The position numbers were made by a program, and so were the translations under genes. From positions 6,076,001-6,140,000 of the forward strand of contig NZ_CP140772.1 of NCBI RefSeq assembly GCF_037893185.1: DNA of 64,000 bases, in the 5' to 3' direction. This DNA comes from Chitinophaga sp. 180180018-3 (GTDB lineage Bacteria; Bacteroidota; Bacteroidia; Chitinophagales; Chitinophagaceae). The notes below the pieces were generated by a model. It made no database searches. It worked only from the letters and a program-made list of their open reading frames with translations, and was not told where the DNA came from. Positions 26,370 through 36,267 of this stretch are shown here, in pieces. Within the stretch, counting starts at the first letter, position 1; every line of letters begins with the position of its first letter.

Positions 26370-28494
26370 ATTTTCCTTCCAGTTTCAGCAAAAATGCATA
26401 CTCCAGTGCTACTTCTTCCAGCGATTTGAATCGCCCGGAAGCCCCGCCATGTCCGGCTTCCATGTTGGTGTGCAACAGCAGCAGATGGTGATCTGTTTTC
26501 AGCTCCCGCAGCTTGGCCACCCATTTGGCCGGTTCCCAGTATTGCACCTGTGAGTCGTGTAAACCGGTAGTGACGAGCAGATTTGGATATGCTTTACTGG
26601 TTACGTTATCGTAAGGGGAATAGGATTTCATGTAATCGTACGCATCCTTGTTCTTGGGATTTCCCCACTCGTCAAATTCTCCAGTAGTCAGCGGAATGCT
26701 TTCATCCAGCATGGTAGTTACTACATCTACGAATGGCACGCGGGCAATTACGCCATGAAACAGTTCGGGGTGCATGTTCACTACAGCGCCCATCAGCAGG
26801 CCGCCGGCACTGCCTCCCATTGCATAGAGATGAGCCGTATCGGTATACTTCTGCCTGATCAGATATTCTGCACAGGCAATGAAATCGGTGAAAGTGTTTT
26901 TCTTTTTAAACATCTTTCCATCTTCATACCATTGGCGGCCCATTTCCTGCCCTCCGCGTATATGCGCAATGGCGTAAGCAAAACCGCGATCCAGCAGGCT
27001 AATCAGGTCCGAATCGAATGAAGATTCCATGCTGTTGCCATAGGAGCCATAGCCGTAAAGCAAGAGCGGACTTTTTCCGTTCTTTTCAAATGTTTTCTTA
27101 TAAACAACAGACACAGGCACCTTTGTACCATCGCTGGCCGTGGCAAACAACCATTCAGTAGCATAGTCCTTAGGATCATATCCACCTAATACCTCCTGCT
27201 GCCGTTTCAACTCACTCTTACCGGTTTCCATGTTGTAGTCGAACACGGAATTAGGGGTAATGAGAGAAGTATAATGATAGCGGAACTCCTTACTGTCGAG
27301 CTCAGGATTGTTGCCGGCGTATACGTTGTAAGTTCTCTCGGGAAGTGGAATCGACTTTTCAGTATGTGTTCTTTCGTTGATTACGCGGATATGTGTAAGC
27401 CCACCCTTTCTTTCTTCCAATACTGTAAAATCCCTGAACAGATCGAAGCCTTCCAGTAATACATCGTTCCGGTTGGGGATGATCTCCTTCCAGTTCTGGC
27501 GGGATGTTTTATCCACAGAAGTTTCCATCAGCCGGAAGTTAAGCGCATTCCAATTGGTGCGGATGTAGAATTTATTATCCCGGTGCCCGATATCATAGAG
27601 CATGTCTTTGGTGCGCGGCTGAAATACCCGGAAAGCATCGTTGGGCCGGGAAGCGTCCAGGATGCGGCATTCGGACGACAGGGTACTTTCGCTGCTGATA
27701 ACGATATACTTGCCCGACTTGGTTTTAGAAACGCTTACATCGAAAGTTTCGTCCGTTTCGTTGAATACTTCTTTATCGGCCGTATTCCCCAGTTCATGAC
27801 GCATGACACGATCGGCCCGGAGGGTCACCGTATCCTTATGCACGTAGAAAAGGGTTTTGTTATCGCTGGCCCAGGCGCCACCCGGATCGGTATCGGGAAT
27901 CTCATCGGGCAGCAGTTCGTTGGTATCCAGGTTTTTGATACGGATGGTATAACGGCGACGGCTAACCGTATCGATGGCATAAGCCAGCAGGTGGGCATCC
28001 GGGCTTACGCTTAATCCGCCTACATGGCAATAAGCGTGGCCCTGCGCGAGTTGATTCACATCCAGTATTACCTGTTCTGATGCTTCGAGACTACCCTTCT
28101 TGCGGCAGTACACGGGATATTCTTTTCCGTGCTCAAAGCGGGTATAATAGTAGTAACCATTTTTGAGATACGGCACTGTCACGTCTGTTTCCTTAATGCG
28201 GGATTTCATCTCGCTGAAGAGTTTTTCCCGTAGTTTTTTTTCGGGAGACATGACAGTGTCGAGGTATGCGTTTTCGGCGTTCAGCCAGGCGCGTACATCA
28301 GGATTCTCCCGGTCGTTCATCCAGTAATAATTATCGATTCGCTTATCACCGTGGATATTGAGTTCTTTTGCTATTTTCTTTGCCACTGGCGGCTGGATAG
28401 TCGTCTGCTCATTCATAGTATTCTTCTTTTCATTACAGGACAAAAGCAAAGTTCCCAAAAGCAACAATAAATTACCCTGGAAGTGTTTAAACAT
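26368..28494 (-). CDS. S9 family oligopeptidase B-like lipoprotein
   Basis: A 708-residue serine peptidase. A lipoprotein signal (LLLLGTLLLSCNEKK) precedes a beta-propeller (for instance HVGGLSVSPDAHLLAYAIDT) and a C-terminal alpha/beta-hydrolase domain with GGSAGGLLMGAVVNMHPELF (Ser), TTGLHDSQVQYWEPAKW (Asp) and EAGHGGASGRF (His). The pattern DNYYWMNDRENPDVRAWLNAEN at the start fits protease II, which cuts peptides after basic residues. Unlike cytosolic E. coli PtrB, this one appears to be exported. Confidence 0.9.
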   Translation of the reverse strand: MFKHFQGNLLLLLGTLLLSCNEKKNTMNEQTTIQPPVAKKIAKELNIHGDKRIDNYYWMNDRENPDVRAWLNAENAYLDTVMSPEKKLREKLFSEMKSRIKETDVTVPYLKNGYYYYTRFEHGKEYPVYCRKKGSLEASEQVILDVNQLAQGHAYCHVGGLSVSPDAHLLAYAIDTVSRRRYTIRIKNLDTNELLPDEIPDTDPGGAWASDNKTLFYVHKDTVTLRADRVMRHELGNTADKEVFNETDETFDVSVSKTKSGKYIVISSESTLSSECRILDASRPNDAFRVFQPRTKDMLYDIGHRDNKFYIRTNWNALNFRLMETSVDKTSRQNWKEIIPNRNDVLLEGFDLFRDFTVLEERKGGLTHIRVINERTHTEKSIPLPERTYNVYAGNNPELDSKEFRYHYTSLITPNSVFDYNMETGKSELKRQQEVLGGYDPKDYATEWLFATASDGTKVPVSVVYKKTFEKNGKSPLLLYGYGSYGNSMESSFDSDLISLLDRGFAYAIAHIRGGQEMGRQWYEDGKMFKKKNTFTDFIACAEYLIRQKYTDTAHLYAMGGSAGGLLMGAVVNMHPELFHGVIARVPFVDVVTTMLDESIPLTTGEFDEWGNPKNKDAYDYMKSYSPYDNVTSKAYPNLLVTTGLHDSQVQYWEPAKWVAKLRELKTDHHLLLLHTNMEAGHGGASGRFKSLEEVALEYAFLLKLEGK

Positions 28495-28542
28495 AGGAGA
28501 TAGATTTAAATAGTACTGTAAACGTAAAAACAGTGTTACAAA

Positions 28543-29928
28543 TTACACTATTTTCATGTTCACAGGATCCCATTTAATGACATTCCTGCTGAAATAGCTT
28601 TTGTTGGTCACCAGTGCGGGTCCGGCAGCTCTGAGACCAAACACTGCGTCTTCCACCACCGGTTTACCGGAGCGCATAGATTCGAAAAAGTTGGTGAAGT
28701 GATCTAACCGGTCGTCGTATCCATGTGGAGCTGCGTAGCTGTCGCCCGATTCGATGGGCTTACGGGCGCTTTCCGGATATTTCGCATCGTATTGTTTTAC
28801 GAATAGTTTTTTCTCTGCGTCTGTGAAAGTGTTATAAGTATCCCATCCGCCATAGCCGGGGGCTTCGGGAAGTTTTTGTTTCTTTATTTTAAAGTCGTTC
28901 CATCCCATTTCCATCACACCTTCGGTACCGATAAGGCGGGTATATTCGCCACCGCCGCTGCCATCGGCAAAGTTTACGCGGAGCGTCATCTGGAAGGCGG
29001 GATGTTCTTTGGTTTCAGGGTAGTTAAAAATGGCCACCATTACGTCGGGCACATCCCGGCCATCTTTCCATTGCACCAGGTTGCCGCTGGCGTAAACAGA
29101 TTCGGGCCCGAGGGAGCCGGTAATAAAATGCAGACCGGAAATGAGATGTACAAACAGATCGCCGGGCACGCCTGTACCGTAGGCCTGGTAGTTGCGCCAG
29201 CGGAAGAAGCGAATAGGATCGAAAGGTACTTTGGCGGTATCCTTCAGGAAAGTATCAAAATCCATGGTAGCCGGCGATGCATCGGTTGGAATAGAATATT
29301 GCCAGGCGCCCAATGCGCTGTGGCGGTCGATCCGGGCATCTACGAGGTTGAGTTTTCCGATATCTCCGGCGAGGTAACGTTTACGGGCTTCTGCCATGGC
29401 GATGCTGCTCACGCGCTGACTACCTACCTGAAATACCGCTTTGGTGCGTTTCTGGGCAGCTATTACTTTGTGTCCTTCTTCGATCTGCTGTACCATTGGC
29501 TTCTCGCAATAAACTGCTTTACCGGCTTCCATAGCGGCAATGGCAATTGTATCGTGCCAATGATCGGGCGTAGCAATAATAACGGCATCTATATCCTTTC
29601 TTTTCAGTATTTCGCGATAATCGCGGGTGGTAGCCACCTGGGCGCCAAATACTTCCTTAACGCGGGTCAGATGACCGTCGTACAGGTCGGCCGCCGCCAC
29701 CAGCTCCACGCCTGGCACCTGAAGCGCTGTATGCACATCACCAAAGCCCATGATCCCCATTCCTATACCGGCAATACGGATCTTATCATTGGGAGATATT
29801 CTTTTCTGCGGCTGAAGCAGATGTATATTTTCTGGTTCTTTACCGAGGGCTGCCAGATGGCCGATGCCCAACAGGGCTGCAGTACTGCTGATGTGTTTGA
29901 TAAACTTTCTGCGAGATTGATCAGACAT
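28543..29928 (-). CDS. Gfo/Idh/MocA-family oxidoreductase with Tat signal
   Basis: A 461-residue NAD(P)-dependent sugar or polyol oxidoreductase. The start at 29928 gives MSDQSRRKFIKHISSTAALLG, a twin-arginine signal, so the folded cofactor-bound enzyme is probably exported. The Rossmann motif is IRIAGIGMGIMGFGDVH, the conserved lysine is in VYCEKPMVQQIEEGHK, and the second domain includes GTGVPGDLFVHLISGLHFIT. These exported members are common in Bacteroidota that degrade glycans; the substrate is not deducible. A palindromic element separates it from the sdh genes. Confidence 0.9.
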   Translation of the reverse strand: MSDQSRRKFIKHISSTAALLGIGHLAALGKEPENIHLLQPQKRISPNDKIRIAGIGMGIMGFGDVHTALQVPGVELVAAADLYDGHLTRVKEVFGAQVATTRDYREILKRKDIDAVIIATPDHWHDTIAIAAMEAGKAVYCEKPMVQQIEEGHKVIAAQKRTKAVFQVGSQRVSSIAMAEARKRYLAGDIGKLNLVDARIDRHSALGAWQYSIPTDASPATMDFDTFLKDTAKVPFDPIRFFRWRNYQAYGTGVPGDLFVHLISGLHFITGSLGPESVYASGNLVQWKDGRDVPDVMVAIFNYPETKEHPAFQMTLRVNFADGSGGGEYTRLIGTEGVMEMGWNDFKIKKQKLPEAPGYGGWDTYNTFTDAEKKLFVKQYDAKYPESARKPIESGDSYAAPHGYDDRLDHFTNFFESMRSGKPVVEDAVFGLRAAGPALVTNKSYFSRNVIKWDPVNMKIV

Positions 29929-29974
29929 ATAATGTGGGTTTATAAAGGGAACCACATAATAATAAAAAAAATCA

Positions 29975-30092
29975 TGAATTACGAATTATGAATTACGAAA
30001 TAACCCGAAGACCTTAGCTGATAATTAAATAATTTAATTACTCACTAAGGTCTTCGGGTTATTTCGTAATTCGTAATTTTTAATTCGTAATT
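29975..30092. repeat. Dispersed palindromic element, copy 8
   Basis: Outer arms GAATTACGAATTATGAATTA and the matching right side with a few mismatches. Core CCCGAAGACCTTAGCTGA pairs with TCACTAAGGTCTTCGGG, one mismatch. It lies 4 bases behind the sdhB stop. The number 7 is left unused in this series. Confidence 0.88.
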
Positions 30093-30096
30093 CTTT

Positions 30097-30861
30097 CTAC
30101 TTCTCTGATCCAAATCCTGCTCCGATGAACTCTCTGTTCAGTCGGGCGATATTGGTCAATGAAATTTCTTTAGGACATTCTGCTTCGCAGGCGCCGGTGT
30201 TGGTACAGCTACCGAATCCTTCCTTGTCCATCTGAGCAATCATATTGAGAACGCGGGTTTGGCTTTCAGGTTGTCCCTGAGGCAGGAGCGCCAGCTGAGA
30301 AACCTTCGCGGATACGAACAACATAGCCGAAGAGTTCTTACAGGCGGCAACGCAGGCTCCGCAACCGATACAGGCGGCAGCAGCAAATGCCAGATCTGCC
30401 TTGTGTTTGTCGACCGGCAGGTTGTTGGCATCCTGGGCATTACCTGTGTTTACGGAAATATAACCACCTGCTTCAATGATACGGTCAAATGCAGATCTGT
30501 CTACTGTCAGGTCTTTCAGCACCGGGAAAGCACCAGCTCTCCAGGGTTCAACGGTGATGGTATCACCGTCTTTGAAAGCGCGCATGTGCAGCTGACAGGT
30601 AGTAGTACCAGCCCAGGGGCCGTGAGCGCGGCCGTTAATATGCATAGAGCACATACCGCAGATACCTTCGCGGCAGTCGTGGTCGAAAGCGATGGGTTCT
30701 TTTCCTTCTTTGATCAGGTCCTCGTTCACTACATCAAACATCTCCAGGAACGACATTTCAGAAGAAATGTTCTTAGCCTGGTAAGTTTCGAATCTGCCCT
30801 GATCGTTTTTGTTTTTCTGCCTCCACACTTTTAATGTGAGGTTCATGTTATAATGTTCCAT
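30097..30861 (-). CDS. sdhB: Succinate dehydrogenase/fumarate reductase iron-sulfur subunit
   Basis: A 254-residue electron-transfer subunit of complex II. The 2Fe-2S cysteines are in [15 protein letters not shown] and TTTCQLHM. The 4Fe-4S and 3Fe-4S sets are [13 protein letters not shown] and [15 protein letters not shown]. It carries electrons between the FAD of SdhA and the haem/quinone site of SdhC. Start 30861 ([10 protein letters not shown]) is chosen; MNLTLKVW at 30846 is equally possible. The gene follows sdhA by about 60 bases. Confidence 0.94.
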   Translation of the reverse strand: MEHYNMNLTLKVWRQKNKNDQGRFETYQAKNISSEMSFLEMFDVVNEDLIKEGKEPIAFDHDCREGICGMCSMHINGRAHGPWAGTTTCQLHMRAFKDGDTITVEPWRAGAFPVLKDLTVDRSAFDRIIEAGGYISVNTGNAQDANNLPVDKHKADLAFAAAACIGCGACVAACKNSSAMLFVSAKVSQLALLPQGQPESQTRVLNMIAQMDKEGFGSCTNTGACEAECPKEISLTNIARLNREFIGAGFGSEK

Positions 30862-30924
30862 ATACCTTGGACAATTATTTGATTTATAATCCTGGCCGGC
30901 TGTTATGCAGCGAGCCAATAACCA

Positions 30925-32898
30925 TTATTTATAGCTACGCTGAGTAGGTTTACATTCGTCGAATACCAGGTCTTCCTTGTGCAGTTCGAACTGGCTTTCA
31001 CCTTTGTATTCCCATGCTGCCACGTAAGAGAAGTTTGCATCGTCGCGTTGTGCTTCCCCATCCGGAGTTTGTGATTCTTCGCGGAAGTGGCCACCACAGG
31101 ATTCGCGGCGGTGCAGCGCATCCACGCACATCAGTTCTCCCAGTTCCAGGAAGTCGGCCACGCGACCGGCTTTCTCCAGTTCAGGGTTGAACTCATTGGC
31201 TTCACCAGGGATACGTACATCTTTCCAGAATTCGGCCCTCAGCGCCTTGATTTCCTCAATCGCTTCTTTCAGACCTTTTTCGTTACGGGCCATACCGCAT
31301 TTATCCCACATGATCTTACCGAGTTTCTTGTGGAAGGAGTCAACGGATCTGCTACCCTTGATGTTCATCAGTTTATTGATGTTATCTCTTACCTTCTGTT
31401 CAGCTTCCACAAAAGCAGGATGATCTGTAGGCAGTGCTTTGTTGCGGATCTCATCGGCGAGGTAGTTACCAATGGTATATGGAATCACGAAGTAACCATC
31501 GGCGAGGCCCTGCATCAGTGCAGAAGCACCGAGGCGGTTAGCGCCGTGATCAGAGAAGTTCGCTTCCCCGAGGGAATAGAGGCCTGGTACGGTTGTACCC
31601 AGCTCATAATCGACCCAGAGGCCACCCATGGTGTAGTGCACCGCAGGGTAGATGCGCATCGGCGTTTCGTAAGGGTTTTCGCCGGTGATTTTAGCGTACA
31701 TGTCGAACAGGTTACCATATTTCTCCGCTACTACTTCTTTACCCAGTTTGATCACTTCTTCGGAAGAAACGTTGTTCAGCTGGCGTTTACCCACTTCGAT
31801 TTTACCATAACGCTCAATAGCGGCGGCAAAGTCGAGGTATACGGCCTGTTTGGAGGTACCAACGCCGTAGCCGGCATCGCATCTTTCTTTTGCTGCACGG
31901 GAAGCCACGTCGCGGGGTACGAGGTTACCAAATGCAGGGTATCTTCTTTCCAGGTAATAATCCCTTTCATCTTCAGGGATGTCGCTGGCTTTGCGGGTAT
32001 CGTTTTGTTTCTTAGGCACCCAGATACGGCCGTCGTTACGCAGCGATTCAGACATCAGTGTCAGTTTCGACTGGTGATCGCCGGATACGGGGATACAGGT
32101 AGGGTGTATCTGTGTAAAGCAGGGATTGGCAAAGTAAGCACCCTGTTTGGTGGCTTTCCAGGCTGCTGTTACGTTAGAACCCATTGCGTTGGTGGAGAGG
32201 AAGAAAACGTTGCCATAACCACCGCTGCAGATCAGTACAGCATGGCCAAAGTGGCGTTCCAGTTCACCTGACACCAGGTTCCTGGCAATGATACCACGGG
32301 CTTTACCATCTATCTTCACAATATCCAGCATTTCATGACGGCTGTACATCTTTACATTTCCCAGGGCTACCTGGCGCTCCAGGGCCGAATAGGCACCCAA
32401 CAGCAACTGCTGACCAGTCTGACCGGCAGCATAGAAAGTACGTTGTACCTGCGTACCACCGAAAGAACGGTTGCTTAACAGTCCGCCATATTCACGTGCA
32501 AAAGGCACACCCTGTGCCACGCACTGATCAATAATATTACCACTCACTTCTGCCAGGCGGTGAACATTGGCCTCACGGGCGCGATAGTCACCTCCTTTAA
32601 CAGTATCGTAGAACAGACGGAAAACAGAGTCGCCATCGTTCTGATAATTCTTTGCAGCGTTAATACCACCCTGTGCAGCAATACTGTGTGCGCGACGGGG
32701 GCTATCCTGAAAGCAGAATGCTTTTACTTTATATCCTAACTCACCTAATGAAGCCGCTGCTGAAGCGCCGGCTAAACCTGTACCAATAACGATCACTTCC
32801 AGATTACGCTTATTGGCAGGATTCACCAGTTTACAATGTCCTTTATAGTCTTCCCATTTGGAATTTAAAGGTCCGGCAGGAATTTTTGCGTTCAACAT
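30925..32898 (-). CDS. sdhA: Succinate dehydrogenase/fumarate reductase flavoprotein subunit
   Basis: A 657-residue FAD subunit that oxidises succinate or reduces fumarate. The dinucleotide site is [24 protein letters not shown]. The covalent-FAD histidine lies in [17 protein letters not shown]. Other motifs are [54 protein letters not shown] (read in two parts) and the C-terminal [15 protein letters not shown]. Length and motifs match the Bacteroidota complex II type, paired with a single SdhC. Middle gene of sdhCAB. Confidence 0.95.
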   Translation of the reverse strand: MLNAKIPAGPLNSKWEDYKGHCKLVNPANKRNLEVIVIGTGLAGASAAASLGELGYKVKAFCFQDSPRRAHSIAAQGGINAAKNYQNDGDSVFRLFYDTVKGGDYRAREANVHRLAEVSGNIIDQCVAQGVPFAREYGGLLSNRSFGGTQVQRTFYAAGQTGQQLLLGAYSALERQVALGNVKMYSRHEMLDIVKIDGKARGIIARNLVSGELERHFGHAVLICSGGYGNVFFLSTNAMGSNVTAAWKATKQGAYFANPCFTQIHPTCIPVSGDHQSKLTLMSESLRNDGRIWVPKKQNDTRKASDIPEDERDYYLERRYPAFGNLVPRDVASRAAKERCDAGYGVGTSKQAVYLDFAAAIERYGKIEVGKRQLNNVSSEEVIKLGKEVVAEKYGNLFDMYAKITGENPYETPMRIYPAVHYTMGGLWVDYELGTTVPGLYSLGEANFSDHGANRLGASALMQGLADGYFVIPYTIGNYLADEIRNKALPTDHPAFVEAEQKVRDNINKLMNIKGSRSVDSFHKKLGKIMWDKCGMARNEKGLKEAIEEIKALRAEFWKDVRIPGEANEFNPELEKAGRVADFLELGELMCVDALHRRESCGGHFREESQTPDGEAQRDDANFSYVAAWEYKGESQFELHKEDLVFDECKPTQRSYK

Positions 32899-32918
32899 AT
32901 ATCCTTGACTTTACAGAA

Positions 32919-33602
32919 TTATTTGAAATAGATTACAACGGGAATAATGGCAAAACCAACAGGGATAGCAATTCCAAACAGCCACACGCCGAGGAAGTTG
33001 ATCAGGCCGTTGTATTTCTTGTGGTTTAAACCGAAGGTCTGACAAGCACTTTTAAAACCGTGAACGAGGTGGAAAGATAAACCGATCATTCCGATTACAT
33101 AAAGTACAACCAACCAACCTTGTTTAAAAGTTTCCTGTGTCACCAGGTAAAGATCTTTCAGTGGTTCTTCCATTCCGGGGTAGGTGTGGAGCGGCATTTC
33201 GCCGTAGTGGAATTTTGCCCAGAAGTTAACCAGGTGGATAACGATGAAGATAAAGAGTATGCTTCCCATGATAGCCATCTGCCGGCTGAACCAGGAGGAA
33301 GTCTGGTTACCCGGACTTACCGCATACTTAACAGGGCGGGCTGCTCTGTTCCTGAATGTGAGCTGTAACGCAATGAAGGCGTGTAGCAGAATCACAATTT
33401 TCAGCCCCCAGGCAATAAACTGAATCAGGCTGTTATGCCCCATGAACGCAGCATATGCGTTAAAAGCCTTGCCTTCATCATTGTACAACAGCTGAACATT
33501 TCCCGCGAGGTGAACTATCACGAAACTGCAGAGAAACAAGCCGGTAGCGCCTACCAATAACTTCTTACCGATAGAGGTATTAAAGAACTGTGACCACTTC
33601 AT
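32919..33602 (-). CDS. sdhC: Succinate dehydrogenase cytochrome b subunit (b558 type)
   Basis: A 227-residue membrane anchor with about five transmembrane helices. His residues suitable for two haems occur, for example in LCSFVIVHLAGNVQLL, LKIVILLHAFIALQL, IFIVIHLVNFWAKFHYG and IGLSFHLVHGFKSACQTFG. This single-subunit type binds menaquinone and replaces separate SdhC and SdhD. First gene of the operon sdhCAB, with a well-formed promoter upstream. Confidence 0.94.
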   Translation of the reverse strand: MKWSQFFNTSIGKKLLVGATGLFLCSFVIVHLAGNVQLLYNDEGKAFNAYAAFMGHNSLIQFIAWGLKIVILLHAFIALQLTFRNRAARPVKYAVSPGNQTSSWFSRQMAIMGSILFIFIVIHLVNFWAKFHYGEMPLHTYPGMEEPLKDLYLVTQETFKQGWLVVLYVIGMIGLSFHLVHGFKSACQTFGLNHKKYNGLINFLGVWLFGIAIPVGFAIIPVVIYFK

Positions 33603-33652
33603 AAGTAAAAATCTAAGCTTCCTTGTATAAAAAAGATGTTTGAAATGTCGGG

Positions 33653-33683
33653 CAAATTTAAAGCAGGAAAAATAAAAACCAAA
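33653..33683 (-). promoter_or_regulatory. Promoter of sdhCAB
   Basis: Minus-strand TTTG at 33680-33683, 19-base spacer, TAAATTTG at 33653-33660; about 50 bases before the sdhC ATG. One of the best matches to the Bacteroidota promoter consensus in the window. Confidence 0.7.
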
Positions 33684-33791
33684 TGATATTTATCAGGTTT
33701 TAGCATGAATAATTATTGATTATCAATTATTAATGATTGAAAATCAAATATTCACGCATAATATCTTTCATTTTGTAATGAAAATTAAACT

Positions 33792-34355
33792 TTATTCCAG
33801 GCGTTTCAGCATGATGTTATCCACCATGTTAAACAGGTGTAAAGGCTGGTAGGTTCTCCATTTATCATCGTCCAGCAGGTGGACGTAGTGGTGCAGGCGG
33901 GCCCGCTCAAACTCTTCACGGGTGGCCTTTGGCATGTTAAGGCTAACGATCCATCCACCATCATCGCGGATATCTTCCCACCATTCTTCATAATAACAAT
34001 CATCTGAAGAATGGAAATTCAGCACATTTTCAGTGATCAGTATAAATTTTGTAATTCCCTGTGCAATCAGCGTATCGATGATATTCCGCTTGAGCGTCAT
34101 GATATCATTATCTATTGCATCATTCCATTCTCCCAGTAATTCTATGACAACAAAATTGAACTGGTAGTCGGTGTACAGGATCTTCATGTACAGGTTCCGT
34201 GAGCCAAATTCATCCCATTGCGGGTGTATATAATAGTTATATACCGCATTGGAATATTCAAACTCACTATACTCTCTTCCATAGAAGGGAGAGTACTCAT
34301 CTTCTTCGGCGGTGTAAAGATGCCGCCAGTTATAATAGGGCTCTATGTTGTGCAT
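33792..34355 (-). CDS. Conserved-looking cytosolic protein of unknown function
   Basis: A 187-residue protein without signal peptide or membrane helix, rich in Asp, Glu, Tyr and Trp. Central segments such as NFVVIELLGEWNDAIDNDIMTL, LIAQGITKFILITENVLNFHSSDD and WEDIRDDGGWIVSLNMPKATREEF suggest an alpha/beta fold, perhaps a STAS-like or TIM-like unit, but I cannot name a family. It lies 29 bases downstream of murQ on the same strand, so it may be part of that cell-wall recycling transcript. Confidence 0.7.
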   Translation of the reverse strand: MHNIEPYYNWRHLYTAEEDEYSPFYGREYSEFEYSNAVYNYYIHPQWDEFGSRNLYMKILYTDYQFNFVVIELLGEWNDAIDNDIMTLKRNIIDTLIAQGITKFILITENVLNFHSSDDCYYEEWWEDIRDDGGWIVSLNMPKATREEFERARLHHYVHLLDDDKWRTYQPLHLFNMVDNIMLKRLE

Positions 34356-34384
34356 AACCGGCCTGTGGGTTAAAGTCTTTTAAA

Positions 34385-35203
34385 TTATTGTTGCTTAAAT
34401 TCTTCTACTGCTTTCTTAACGCTACCGGCTTTCAGCAGCAGTGTATGTGCCTGTTCATAATCCGTAAGCGAAAGCTGTTCCATGAGCATCTTCACGCCAC
34501 GATCTACCAGCTTTTCGTTACTGAGCTGCATATTTACCATTTTATTGTCTTCTACCCTTCCCAGCTGTATCATCACCGCTGTAGAGATCATGTTCAGCAC
34601 CAGCTTCTGTGCCGTACCACTTTTCATACGGGTGCTGCCGGTCACAAATTCAGGACCTACCACTACTTCTACCGGGAAATCGGCAGCAGCAGATACGGGA
34701 GCACCCGGATTGCAGCTGATACTTCCTGTAACAATCCCATTACGGCGGCATGTTTCGAGGGCCGCAATCACGTATGGAGTAGTACCGCTGGCGGCAATTC
34801 CTACTACCACATCGCCAGAGGTAATGTTATAAGCCTGCAGGTCTTCCCAGCCCTGGGTACGGCTATCTTCTGCAAACTCCACTGCTTTACGGATAGCGTT
34901 GTCGCCTCCCGCAATGAGCCCCACTACCAGGCCCTGTGGCACTCCGAAAGTGGGTGGGCATTCAGAAGCATCCACTACTCCGAGACGGCCACTGGTACCA
35001 GCTCCGATATAGAACAGGCGGCCACCTGCCAGCATTTTATCTGCAATGGCAGCTACCAGTTTTTCAATCTGCGGGATAGCCTTTTCCACAGCCAACGGAA
35101 CGGTCTGATCTTCCTTGTTGATATTTACCAGCAGCTCCTGCACGCTCATCTTCTCTAAATGGCGGTAATGAGAAGCCTGTTCCGTTACTTTTATAAATGA
35201 CAT
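34385..35203 (-). CDS. murQ: N-acetylmuramic acid 6-phosphate etherase
   Basis: A 272-residue SIS-domain lyase that splits the lactyl ether of MurNAc 6-phosphate to give GlcNAc 6-phosphate, a peptidoglycan-recycling step. Motifs: GGRLFYIGAGTSGRLGVVDASECPPTFG, GLIAGGDNAIRKAVEFAEDS, DVVVGIAASGTTPYV and STRMKSGTAQKLVLNMIST. The ATG at 35203 is chosen over the TTG two codons upstream. The kinase gene lies 27 bases upstream, which supplies the phosphorylated substrate. Confidence 0.95.
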   Translation of the reverse strand: MSFIKVTEQASHYRHLEKMSVQELLVNINKEDQTVPLAVEKAIPQIEKLVAAIADKMLAGGRLFYIGAGTSGRLGVVDASECPPTFGVPQGLVVGLIAGGDNAIRKAVEFAEDSRTQGWEDLQAYNITSGDVVVGIAASGTTPYVIAALETCRRNGIVTGSISCNPGAPVSAAADFPVEVVVGPEFVTGSTRMKSGTAQKLVLNMISTAVMIQLGRVEDNKMVNMQLSNEKLVDRGVKMLMEQLSLTDYEQAHTLLLKAGSVKKAVEEFKQQ

Positions 35204-35230
35204 AGACAATTTTATAATTGTTGATAATAA

Positions 35231-36076
35231 TTAGCGATGATATTCCAGGAGTCCTTCCATAGGGGTACGAAGTACCTTGCCCAGCGGCAGCTCGTACAGC
35301 TCACATAGTTCACTGAGGATGTCGCGGAAGTTCCAGGCAATTCCACCGGTGAAATGCAGGGCGGTAGTCCAGCTTTCCCGGTACTTATAAATATGATTAA
35401 AGAAGAAATCATTGAGGCCGTCTTCCAGGATATTTTCAATCATGAAATGCCCCCTGTTTTCGGAGATGAACTCAGTAAAGCTGGCCAGGTAACGATTAGC
35501 CAGTGGCTTCCTGTACACGTTTTCCAGGATCTCATCTTTAGTGGTCTTGTATTTATATTCGAAACGGGCGTACAGGTCGTCGTCGAAGCTTTTATACAGA
35601 TAGTATTGTAATACCTTGCGGCCGAGATAAGCACCGCTGCCTTCATCTCCCAGAATAAATCCCAGCCCGGGATTGTTCTTTACAATTTCCTTTCCATCGT
35701 AATACCCGGAATTGGAGCCTGTTCCCAGGATGCTTACCACGCCTTCACTATGGCCGCAGAGCGAACGGGCGGCCCCCATCAGGTCGTGCTGCACTTCGGT
35801 TATCGCATCCGGCCAAACTGCCTTAATAGCATCCGATACCAGTTGTATATTCTTTGCCTGTGCCAGGCCTGTTCCGTAAAAATGTACTGCCGCTATATGG
35901 CCCGCCGGGAGCTGTGGCCCCAGTTCATTGGTCAGGATTGCCCTGATCTGGTCGCTGGTCTGAAAATACGGGCTGACACCCTGTGTTTTCAATATCACTG
36001 GCGTTCCTGTGCCCAACACCCCCCATTCTGTTTTTGTAGATCCGCTGTCTGCTACCAGCTTTAGTCCTACGCTCAT
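35231..36076 (-). CDS. BadF/BadG-type N-acetylhexosamine kinase
   Basis: A 281-residue ASKHA-fold kinase: phosphate-1 motif LVADSGSTKTEWGVL, phosphate-2 VVSILGTGSNSGYYDG, then GLGFILGDEGSGAYLGRKVL and TALHFTGGIAWNF. In Bacteroidota such kinases act on GlcNAc, MurNAc or both (compare MurK). Its place directly before murQ favours cytosolic phosphorylation of MurNAc or GlcNAc released from the wall. Confidence 0.88.
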   Translation of the reverse strand: MSVGLKLVADSGSTKTEWGVLGTGTPVILKTQGVSPYFQTSDQIRAILTNELGPQLPAGHIAAVHFYGTGLAQAKNIQLVSDAIKAVWPDAITEVQHDLMGAARSLCGHSEGVVSILGTGSNSGYYDGKEIVKNNPGLGFILGDEGSGAYLGRKVLQYYLYKSFDDDLYARFEYKYKTTKDEILENVYRKPLANRYLASFTEFISENRGHFMIENILEDGLNDFFFNHIYKYRESWTTALHFTGGIAWNFRDILSELCELYELPLGKVLRTPMEGLLEYHR

Positions 36077-36267
36077 ATCCGGTTAGTTATGAAATTAAAG
36101 AATCCTCAAGGTTTGCACCTGATTTATGCTATTTTTGTCACAATTTAAACAAAAGGGGGTCATAAAAACAAATAGCCACTTTAAGTTTAAATGACGATGT
36201 TCCATGCGGCTTCAACTGCATGAATGTAAAGATTGGTCATATAATTTAGCCGGATAATAATCAGATT

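Noticed and set aside
28876..29991. 371-codon open frame antisense to the Gfo/Idh gene
   Set aside because: The sense strand encodes a complete oxidoreductase with Tat signal and catalytic motif; the antisense frame shows no recognisable domain.
31087..32271. Long open frame (394 codons) antisense to sdhA
   Set aside because: It is the mirror of a strongly conserved gene with clear motifs; composition (His/Phe-rich) and lack of a promoter mark it as a shadow.
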